This document shows positions 1-7,430 of a stretch of DNA of 36,059 nt, one piece after another. The stretch lies in NCBI GenBank assembly GCA_038093975.1, contig JBBPTG010000244.1, positions 1-36,059 on the forward strand. The letters run 5' to 3'. The stretch's first letter is position 1, and every line of letters starts with the position of its first letter. The stretch comes from Chalciporus piperatus. Taxonomy: Eukaryota; Basidiomycota; Agaricomycetes; Boletales; Boletaceae. Below the pieces are notes generated by a model, which did no database searches, was not told the origin of the DNA, and saw nothing but the letters and a program-made list of their open reading frames with translations. A program made the translations under genes and the position numbers.

Positions 1-103
1 CCTAACCCTAACCCTAACCTAACCCTAACCCTAACCCTAACCTAACCCTAACCTAACCCTAACCCTAACCTAACCCTAACCTAACCCTAACCCTAACCCT
101 AAC
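1..103. repeat. Telomere, mixed CCCTAA/CCTAA repeats
   Basis: The window opens directly in telomeric DNA. It parses into 18 uninterrupted units, 12 of CCCTAA and 6 of CCTAA, with no other bases. This is the C-rich strand, as expected for the left end of a chromosome read 5' to 3'. The regular mixture of 6-nt and 5-nt units suggests a telomerase template that is copied with slippage. The tract ends abruptly at 103, where unique AT-rich DNA begins. Confidence 0.98.
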
Positions 104-752
104 TTTGCCTCTCAAAGTTGTCTGCACACATCACCAACGATTCACAATCAGATATTCTTCAATTATAGCAGGAGAATAAGAAATATTATTATAGCGAGTG
201 TTTGCGTGAGTTTGACGACAAAGTGATCAAACAATGTTGTCAAGGGGTATGAGATTGTAATTTCCAGACACTCACACAAGGGGGTTATCTACTTGAAAAA
301 TTCATATTTAGATGTAATTTAATAAACATAGATTTATTCATAGAGAGACGGAAATTAAATATCTCCGGAGAATGTTGGTGAGAGAAGTATAGCTGAATGT
401 ATACTCAAGATTTCCTATGTTACGGATAGGCATATGGCTTAGACAGTAGGCCGCAACGCTATTTTTCCTGTTTGACAGCGACATTTTGTGCTAATCGCCA
501 TTAATTTCCTCTACGGGGCTGTTTCGCGCAATTTCGAATATTTCGTTTTTGCGCACTTTTGGGGTTCTCACGCTTTTGCAGTTACCATACAGTCTTGTAG
601 TCAATTTTATGTTGATTTTGGAAATATATGTTATGTAGTTTGCTGTCCGTCGGTTGTGCATTGTCACTCGGTGTTGTTCAGGATTGTGAGGTGCATTCGC
701 AAAAATGTCCTATAATTTAGACATGGTATGTGATATTTCGTCAGACATGCCG

Positions 753-789
753 AACCGCGCAATTCTGGAATTTCAGGAATTGCGCGGTT
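753..789. repeat. Inverted repeat with 13-bp perfect arms
   Basis: The arms AACCGCGCAATTC (753-765) and GAATTGCGCGGTT (777-789) are perfectly complementary around an 11-base loop. The GC-rich CGCG core stands out from the AT-rich surroundings. A diverged relative lies at 913-953, and the bases following both copies (towards TGGCGTT) are also similar. The pair therefore looks like two old copies of one subtelomeric repeat. Confidence 0.85.
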
Positions 790-912
790 TGGGGGGTTTG
801 GCGTTATCGTTGAGAATTTTAGTACTACTTTGATTACAACATTGTACTATACAGATTTTTACATTACAATTATGAATGCGTCGACCGTTGTGTATAATAA
901 CCTCGAGGGGTA

Positions 913-953
913 CGAATCACGCAATTTTGTGATTCACGGAATTGCGCGATTCG
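913..953. repeat. Second inverted repeat, related to 753-789
   Basis: The arms CGAATCACGCAATT and AATTGCGCGATTCG match at 13 of 14 positions. The inner sequence and the 3' flank resemble the repeat at 753-789. The two are probably diverged copies of one element. Confidence 0.75.
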
Positions 954-1110
954 GTGTTTCTGGCGTTCGTGAGGTGTCATGACCCTGTTATGAACCTAAC
1001 CCATTCGCAAAAAGGGCCTATAATGATCATATGGTTTATGTTTGTTAAATGACCGTGAGCATATTCCTTGATTTGGTCGACATGTGCTTGAAATACATTG
1101 TGTAACAGTA

Positions 1111-1565
1111 GCTACACTTTGCTAATGAAATGCTTCTTTGATCAGTTGAGATCAAGGTTGCAGTTGGTTTTTCCCGCTTACATAAGCAAAGTTGTGCGTG
1201 ATGATCATATGGTTTATTTTTGTTGAAGGTGCGTGAGAATATTTCTTGATTTGGTTGATGTGCAAGTTAAACTTGTGAATTCAAGCAAATTTCAATCTTG
1301 TGTAGCAAAGTGTAGGCAGACAACTACCCTTGAGCTAATGGTTGCTAATGGTTGCTAGTGGCCGGAGTTTTCCTACACTTGCGCTATACTTTGACTACAC
1401 TTTGCTAATGAAACTCTTCTTTGACTGGCTGAGGCCAAGATTGTGTTCGATTCTTCCCGCTTACATAAGCAAAGTCGTAGCTGATAGTCACATGACTTGT
1501 TCTGGTAAAATGACTGTGGGACAATTCCTTCATTTGGTCAACTTGTGGATTAAACATCTCATTTA
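1111..1565. repeat. Diverged subtelomeric direct repeats, offset about 283 bp
   Basis: The segment from 1113 (TACACTTTGCTAATGAAA) recurs from 1396. The similarity continues for about 160-170 bases, including the shared block CCCGCTTACATAAGCAAAGT. A partial third copy lies just upstream: ATGATCATATGGTTTAT occurs near 1023 and again near 1200. The copies have drifted and none encodes a protein I can defend. Confidence 0.8.
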
Positions 1566-2170
1566 CAACAGTACACTATAATATGTATGGTACATAGTAT
1601 GTTTAAATCAGCGGATGGGTATTGTTTCAGACACAGATTCCGACAAGAAACACGCACATGCGCTAAGTGTGCATCTGTGTGGATTCTTTGCATGTATGCC
1701 CAAAACGTCAAAAACGCGCAGATGCCCTCAGGGCGCATCTGCGTGAGATAGCCATAAATATGGTTATACAATAGCTACGTGGTTTATAGAAGATTTATTG
1801 TTAGATCATAGCTGTTGCACTATTTACTGCGGTATGTGTTGGTAAATGTCGGATTTGTGTATTATATTTCCAGTCACTCTGTAACCATTACCTAGGCCAA
1901 ATCTAATGAGCTTAGACTCCCTATAACATTGCGGCATTGTAACTGCTAGAAAGCCATAGAATCACATACACGATTCAGAACCAGTTTTGTGACAAGCCTG
2001 AACTATGTATATCTATGAGATCTATGGACATAGGTAGGCATTTGTCTACATCTTTACCCATACGAGAAAGACTTATCAATACATGCATTTCCTAAGCACT
2101 CGTATGTGTGCCTATGGCCTATATTTACATATGCTGACATACGATCCTATAGCACGACTTCTCACTGGGT

Positions 2171-4000
2171 GTGAGCACGGGCCTCCAGGACGCCCATGTG
2201 TGGTTGGGTAATGTGACTCACCTCGTTGTGGCCGTCCTGGACGGCCGTCGTCGTGTCGTCGTCGAGTAGATCTGGGAAAACGTCAGTGGGAATCATTTTT
2301 GACTTACTGTTCACACTCGTTGCATCGCGGGCGTCCAGGACGCCCGTGACTGCTTGGGTGTCGTCGTTGTCAGCCGCATGTTTGTGGTGTAGTCGGTAGT
2401 TGGCGTAGTTGTCGTGTTTCCACGTTTTCGTCCTTGTCGCATGTTTGCGGTCGTTGTATTGCCCGCGAATGAGTATCTGTGAGGGTATGGTGAGCACGGG
2501 CGTCCAGGACGCCCATGTGTGATAAGTGGTGCCAGGGTGGAACGAGGCAACTCACCTCCGTCGTCGTGTTGTAGTCGCTCGATCTGCGATACCGCACGCT
2601 CGTGGCATCGCAGGCATCCGGGACGCCCGTGGCTCCGTGGGTCTCATTGTGTCGTTTGAGCTTCGTGGTTGCCGTCGGCCATCATCGTGTTTTTGCGTTT
2701 TGGTTGTCGTCGTGTGTTCGTTGTCGTCATTGTCGTCTTTGCCCGCGACTGTGTGTATAATCTGTCAGGCGGTGTGAGCACGGGCGTCCAGGACGCCCGT
2801 GTGTGGTGAGGGTACTGACATGACTCACCTTGTGGTCGTCGTGTCGTGGTCTCTCATGTTGCATTGTCGTCGGTTGGTCTAGGTGAAGGTTAGCGAAAAC
2901 TCGACGTGAGACGACTTACTGTGTCCGCATCACGCTCGTCACAGCGCGGGCATCCTGGACGCCCGTGGCTTGATGGGCCGCGTGTTCGTGTCGTTGTGAG
3001 TAGGTGTTGTTGTTGCGTTGTTGCGTTGTCGCGTTTTCGTCATCGTTGTAGTTTCCTGCTAATTTGTGAGGTGAGCGTGAGCACGGGCGTCCTGGACGCC
3101 CGTCTGTGGTGGGGTGATACAACTCACCTCGTTGTGGGCATCGTCGTGTCGTCGTAGCTCGAGATAAGATTAGCAAATAGTCAATTTTGACGACTTACCG
3201 CCAATCCGGATCGTTCGTCCTTCGCGCTCGTTGCAGAGCGGGCGTCCTGGACGCCCGTGGCTTGATGGGTGTGTTGGCGTCGTTTGAGCGCTGCGGTGTC
3301 CGTCTTCGTTGGGGTGTGTTTGTGTGTCGTAGTCGGTAGTTGTCGTGGCCGTCGTGTTTTTCGCGTTGTTGTCGTGGTGATGTCGTTGTCGTTGTCGTGT
3401 TTTCGCGTGTTCGTTGTCGTCGCGGTTTCCTGCTAGTGTGTGAAGTGAGTGTGAGAGCGGGCGTCCAGGACGCCCGTGTGTGGTGGGGGATGCGACTCAC
3501 CTCGTTGTGGGCGTCCTGGACGCCCGTGGCTGCATGGCTGTCCTTGCGTCGTTTTCGCTTCGTAGTTGTCGCTGTCGTGGGTCGCGTGTTCGTGTCGTCG
3601 CCAATAGATATCTTCGTTGTTGTTTTTTTCCGTTGTCGTCGCGTGTTCGTCGTTGCCCGAGTGTCTATGTGTGAGGCGGTGTGAGCACGGGCGTCCAGGA
3701 TGCCCATGTGTAGTGAGCGTACTGACGTGACTCACCTAGTGGCCGTCCGGGATGCCTGTCGTCATTTCGTGGTCCCTCGTGTTGCATTGTCGTCGCTCGA
3801 TCTAGATAAGGTCAGTGAAGACTCGATGTGAGATGACTCACTCTGTCCGCATCACGCTCGTCACAGCGCGGGCGTCCTGGACACCTGTGGCTGCACGGGT
3901 CTCTTGGTGTCGTTTGGGCTCTGTACTTGCCGTCCTCTTTGGGCCACGTTTTCGTGTCCTAGTCGGTAGTCGTAGTGGTGTCGTGTTTTCCTAATATCCG
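2171..4000. repeat. Left palindrome array: about six tandem 230-374-bp units
   Basis: Six copies of a unit begin with the flank GTGAGCAC followed by the palindrome GGGCGTCCWGGACGCCC. Their palindrome cores start at 2179, 2498, 2782, 3085, 3459 and 3689. Most units carry a second palindrome 114-181 bases later (2329, 2612, 2948, 3240, 3870), and three have one about 50 bases later (2230, 3509, 3741). The sequence between is rich in GTCGTCGTTGTCGTG-like triplets. On the minus strand each unit has splice-like signals (AGGTGAGT, GTAAGTCGTC, TAGCAG), and a 170-codon minus-strand frame covers 3195-3707. That frame mostly reads through the palindromes and is not accepted as a protein. The unit at 2765-3000 and the one at 3670-3945 align closely over almost their whole length. 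Confidence 0.85.
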
Positions 4001-4131
4001 TGTTCTCTCGAGAGTAGAACACAATATCTAAAGAGTAGAAATTTGTAGTTTGTTGTCTGAACTATGAGAACTTACCTATTTTATTTGCTTGAGGTCCGAT
4101 CGTGATGACGCTTGTGAGTGCGAGAGAATAA

Positions 4132-4290
4132 GCTTCGTCGTGATTAAGTCGCTCGCTCGTTAATTGGTTTACCTTCCTTTTCGAGTCGCCGCCGGTTATG
4201 ACATCACACAACATTCGTCGTGATTAAGTCACTCATTAATTGATTTACCTTCCTGTTTCGAGTAGCCGCCGGTTTGCTTACATCACACAA
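4132..4290 (+). repeat. About 80-bp direct repeat upstream of a gene start
   Basis: The segment starting TTCGTCGTGATTAAGTC near 4133 recurs near 4214. Both copies continue through TTAATTG, TTTACCTTCC, a CGAGT and GCCGCCGGTT block, and end in CATCACACAAC. The two copies are head to tail with a period of about 80 bases. They lie 180-340 bases upstream of the ATG at 4469, so they may be a promoter duplication. Confidence 0.8.
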
Positions 4291-4468
4291 CAACATTCAC
4301 GAACGCTGGTAAGTTATCTCAAGTTCTCGCTCGCTCGACTCTTATCAATACATCTCGCACGATCACGGTCACACGCGTCCACATCTAGTTCACTCTCCAA
4401 TCCCCAGCTTGCTCGCAAACTCATCAAACTCACTTGCACGCTCAAACGGACTCCAGGTCGCCTCAATC

Positions 4469-4606
4469 ATGTCAAATGGCAAGTCAAGACAACAACGGAC
4501 GGACACACAGTAAGTACAGGTCTCGAAACCGTCTGCTAACTCGTTTCTAGCATGCCTCCGTTCACGGGCGGTCAAACAAGCACGCGAACGCGAACGCGCA
4601 ATGCCG
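4469..4606 (+). pseudogene. First two exons of a small gene running into the palindrome array
   Basis: An ATG at 4469 follows a CT-rich leader typical of basidiomycete 5' ends. Exon 1 (4469-4509) ends at a canonical GTAAGT. The 41-base intron has a CTAAC branch site and a TTTCTAG acceptor. Exon 2 (4551-4606) stays in frame and ends at GGTGAGT. The peptide (MSNGKSRQQRTDTHMPPFTG, then TRTRTRNAG) is short, basic and not recognised. Only 39 bases after the second donor the first palindrome of the middle array begins, and no convincing third exon follows. I infer that this is the 5' end of a gene whose body has been replaced by repeats. It could instead be the start of a transcript spliced across the array. 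Confidence 0.55.
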
Positions 4607-4644
4607 GTGAGTCCCTCATTCACATCGCGGGTGAGATGTGCCGT

Positions 4645-4730
4645 GGCCGTCCTGGACGGCCATGTTGTGCATGGCGTTCGCGATCACGTGACCGCGGCGG
4701 TCTGTTGCACGATGGCCGTCCAGGACGGTC
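4645..4730 (-). repeat. 86-bp palindrome / RTCACGTG / palindrome cassette, reverse copy
   Basis: The cassette is a 17-bp palindrome, 22 bases, TCACGTGA (4684-4691), 22 bases and a second 17-bp palindrome. The octamer centre coincides with the cassette centre at 4687.5. Its reverse complement matches 5290-5375 at 84 of 86 positions, and similarity stops exactly at the outer palindrome edges on both sides. The two mismatches are C/T transitions. Its orientation is opposite to the copies at 5290, 6669, 6850 and 7040. Confidence 0.92.
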
Positions 4731-5289
4731 GTTCCGCGATGACCGTCAAAGGTGAGTAAATGGAATTGACTCTTGACCCAACGACGAGCAAAACGCGATG
4801 TGGCCGTCCTGGACGGCCATTCTGCGATGACCGTGAAAGGTGAGTGATTTTGACTCTTGAATCAATGGCGAGCGAGATGTGATGTGGCCTTCCAGGACAG
4901 CCATGTGTGCATGAGACAACTGACTCATCACCCAGGATAACCGAACCAAAGGTGTGTTGCATGATGGCCGTCCAGGACGGCCATGCGTGTATCAACGACA
5001 GGCGAGATGCGATGTGAACCCAACAAGGACGACAACACATCAAAAATACGACACGACGACGGGCGCACAACCGCGCGGCCATGGCCGTCCAGGACGGCCG
5101 TTCTGCGATGACTGTGAGTGAGTCAATTTGACTCTTGACCCAACGACGAGCGAGATGGGATGTGGCCGTCCTGGACGGCCATGTGTGCACAGGACGAATG
5201 CTTATAGTTACAGTAATTCTGTATTGTGTATAGCAGTAGGAAGAATTGAAATATATTCTTTTCCACTCGTGTGTTAGTGGGGTGTGCAC

Positions 5290-5375
5290 GGCCGTCCTGG
5301 ACGGCCATCGTGCAACAGACCGCCGCGGTCACGTGATCGCGAACACCATGCACAACATGGCCGTCCAGGACGGCC
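5290..5375 (+). repeat. 86-bp palindrome / RTCACGTG / palindrome cassette, forward copy
   Basis: This is the inverted partner of 4645-4730. Both 17-bp palindromes are perfect, and TCACGTGA lies at 5329-5336, exactly central (5332.5). Together the pair brackets a 731-bp segment (4645-5375) in the manner of terminal inverted repeats. No transposase frame and no target-site duplication is visible, so a transposon identity is not supported. Confidence 0.92.
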
Positions 5376-5406
5376 AACCAGCCTTGCACGGTGGTGACAT
5401 AGTTCT

Positions 5407-5521
5407 AACCCTAATCTAGGGTTTATTTTGCCCGTCACAGATGGCCGTCCTGGACGGCCATCCAGCCGTGCACAGGTGTCACAGCCAGCAGTGGGACATG
5501 GTGTAACCCTAGTCTAGGGTT
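5407..5521. repeat. Two back-to-back telomeric dyads
   Basis: AACCCTA-ATC-TAGGGTT (5407-5423) and AACCCTA-GTC-TAGGGTT (5505-5521) each consist of one C-strand and one G-strand telomeric heptamer facing each other across three bases. Further degenerate telomere-like words follow to about 5577. They flank the last palindrome of the middle array (5443-5459). They could be traces of end joining, or binding sites for a telomere-repeat protein. Confidence 0.8.
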
Positions 5522-5581
5522 TAGTCTGGCCCTAGGGTCGGCCAGAGTCAACCCTACATAGTCTCATAACCTAACCCACGA

Positions 5582-5960
5582 ATGAACGGCAACACGATAT
5601 CTATCGACTACGATATACAAACGCGACAACGACAACGACAAATACAAGGCGAAAATGATGCGAGGACCGCCATGCAGCGACGGGCGTCCTGGACACCCGC
5701 TTTGCATCAATCGTTCGTAAGTAGATTTGATTCGTTACTAACCTTGCCCCAGACTCGACAACGAGGGAGACGCGACGAAAACGACAACGCGCGGCCACAA
5801 CGACAAGAACGAAACCGAACAGTGACCACAACGCGACCACGCGATGAGGACTCGCACAACGACACGACAACGCGACGAGTCGCGAAACAAAACGGTATGT
5901 TTTTTGTTTCATTTTCTGACTTCGCTCGTGCATTGTGGGCGTCCAGGACGCCCGCGACAC
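5582..5960 (+). repeat. Inverted relative of the left array units
   Basis: Read on the plus strand, this stretch resembles the minus strand of the left array. The segment near 5640-5700 (CGACAAATACAAGGCGAAAA, then a CCATGCAGC block before the palindrome at 5682) aligns with the reverse complement of about 3500-3610. Palindromes start at 5682 and 5937. Splice-like words follow (GTAAGTAGATTTG near 5719, GTATGTTTTTTG near 5895). The left array and this block thus face each other around the middle array. A 239-codon frame from 5582 is rich in Arg, Gln, Thr and Asn and translates the palindromes as ASWTPA; I do not accept it as a protein. Confidence 0.7.
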
Positions 5961-6065
5961 ACGCCGATGCCACTGCACCACGCGTACCCGTCCAAGCTCA
6001 GTCTTGGACGGACACGCGTAGTACAGAGTCATCTTCCATGTGGTCCAACACTCTCATCACACCAC

Positions 6066-6320
6066 GGGCGTCCAGGACGCCCGTTTGCGACGACCGTAGG
6101 CGTCCCAACCTTACCGTGAAAACCCAGGGCACGATGGCAACCGTTCTGGGTCCATTATCTGCCTCACATCCGAGCAGCCCACAATGCCTAGGTAAGCAAA
6201 GTAAGTTTTTTCATACTATTTCCCACTACGCTCGTGCACTGCGGGCGTCCTGGACGCCCGAACCTCACGCTCGTTGCACAGTGGCCATCCCGGACAGCTA
6301 GGTGTGCTCACTACGAACAC
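6066..6320. repeat. Transitional palindrome block
   Basis: Perfect palindromes start at 6066 and 6243, with a decayed one near 6283. Just upstream, 5980-6020 holds a longer imperfect dyad with arms CCGTCCAAG and CTTGGACGG. Two linkers repeat a phrase of GTAAGTTTTTT, an AT-rich stretch and CTACGC, near 6197-6230 and 6334-6362; a related phrase lies at 5895-5930. Nothing here is a convincing gene. Confidence 0.65.
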
Positions 6321-6373
6321 AATGACTTGTACGGTAAGTTTTTTATTCATTTCTGACTACGCGTGCGCACTGT

Positions 6374-7194
6374 GGGCGTCCTGGACGCCCGCCGTGTGCA
6401 CAGGCATCGATATCACGTGACAGTGGTGTCCGTTGCACGACGGGCGTCCAGGACGCCCGTTCTCGCTCTCATACCTACAGTAAATACTTAGTGTACATGT
6501 TAGTGTAATAAACAATTATATTATTACTTGCCGTGCACGACTGATACATGCGCGGGCGTCCAGGACGCCCATGCTCGTGCTCATCATTATAGATAGTTAG
6601 TTAATAGTGTGTAAATACTAGCTACAATTGTAATGAAGTAATTGACTATGTACTACTGGTGCAGTCACGGGCGTCCTGGATGACCATCGTGCAACGAGTG
6701 ACCGCAGTCACGTGATCTCGATGCCCGCGCACACGACGGGCGTCCAGGACGCCCGTTCTCACTCCCATTGCCACAGTAAATACACAGTGTACATACTATT
6801 GTAATAAACACCTATATTATCATTCACTGTGTATGACTGGTACACGCGCGGGCGTCCTGGACGACCGTCGTGCAACGATGGACCGCGGTCACGTGACTTC
6901 GATGCCAATGCACCACACGGGCGTCCTGGAAGCCCGTCGTGCAAACACCAATCCTAGTCGCATACCTCATGACCCGTGTACATAGTGATTGTAATCAATA
7001 CAGTCATTGTCACTCACTCTGTACGACTGGTGTGTGCACGGGCTTCCTGGACGCCCGCCATGCAACGAGTGTCCGCAGTCACGTGATGTTGATGCCAATG
7101 CACCACACGGGCGTCCAGGACGCCCATCGTGCAACACGCAACTGTGATCACGTGCGCATCTACACCAGCATGTGCGCGGGCATCCCAGAAGCCC
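6374..7194. repeat. Right palindrome array: alternating 86-bp modules and AT-rich linkers
   Basis: Palindrome cores start at 6374, 6442, 6554, 6669, 6738, 6850, 6919, 7040, 7109 and 7178. Spacing alternates between 68-69 bases and 112-121 bases, giving a compound period near 181-190. Every 68-69 interval is a module with a central RTCACGTG: 6413-6420, 6708-6715, 6889-6896, 7079-7086 and 7148-7155 (last base degenerate). The longer intervals are AT-rich linkers with GTGTAC and GTAATAAAC-like words and a conserved ACGACTGGT end. Four modules are in forward orientation; the first (6374-6458, 85 bp) is reversed. The array stops about 70 bases before interstitial telomeric DNA. Confidence 0.9.
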
Positions 7195-7263
7195 ATTCTC
7201 CGTGCAGTCTATTCAATATAGCTACCAACTGACTATAGGGTGACAGGGGATTGCCTTTTACGG

Positions 7264-7360
7264 AACCCTAATGTCCTAATTGGGACATTCTAGGGTTAGG
7301 TTTAGGGTTACAATTCACCCTAGGGATGGTCAAAAGCTACTCATAACCCTAAACCTAACC
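7264..7360. repeat. Interstitial telomeric motifs next to the broken GCN1
   Basis: AACCCTAATGTCC and GGGACATTCTAGGGTT (7264-7296) form an inverted pair. Then TAGGGTTAGGTTTAGGGTT reaches about 7309, and ACCCTAAACCTAACC lies at 7346-7360. The last tract has the same strand orientation as the chromosome-end telomere and sits 70 bases from the last GCN1 coding base. It is what an old telomere seeded on the broken gene would look like. Confidence 0.8.
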
Positions 7361-7430
7361 GGGGAAAGGCGAGATCAGAGTCTGTGCGCGGTGAGAAACC
7401 CGAGTCCAATGCATGAATGAGCTAACGTAC

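Larger units (their letters stand above)
104..2170. other. AT-rich subtelomeric DNA without convincing genes
   Basis: About 2 kb of AT-rich DNA separates the telomere from the palindrome field. The only open frames are short (under 80 codons), have no recognisable domain and lack splice-site support. It contains two related inverted repeats (753-789 and 913-953) and diverged direct repeats between about 1018 and 1565, listed separately. The rest shows nothing I can support. Confidence 0.75.
4645..5459. repeat. Middle palindrome array, compensated GGCCGTCC class
   Basis: Ten palindromes of the form GGCCGTCCWGGACGGCC have cores starting at 4645, 4714, 4802, 4886, 4966, 5083, 5164, 5290, 5359 and 5443. 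Eight are perfect. Spacing between 4714 and 4966 is regular (88, 84 and 80 bases), and 5083 to 5164 is 81. The linkers share TGACTCTTGA, CGACGAG and a GTGAGT-like element. Compared with the left and right arrays, the third base changed from G to C and its partner on the other arm changed from C to G, so the dyad is preserved. The array is bounded by an 86-bp inverted cassette (4645-4730 and 5290-5375). Confidence 0.9.

Noticed and set aside
4645..5375. DNA transposon or MITE with terminal inverted repeats
   Set aside because: The 86-bp ends are inverted, but there is no target-site duplication, no transposase frame, and the same cassette occurs in tandem in the right array.
2171..7194. Many open frames containing GRPGRP, VLDAR, VQDGH or ASWTPA peptides
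   Set aside because: These peptides are the six-frame translations of the 17-bp palindrome, which has no stop codon in any frame. The frames lengthen for that reason; starts, composition and strand are inconsistent between units.
4645..7194. CRISPR-like array (short palindromic repeats with spacers)
   Set aside because: The host is a eukaryote, spacers vary from about 35 to over 150 bases, linkers are themselves repeated, and there are no cas genes.
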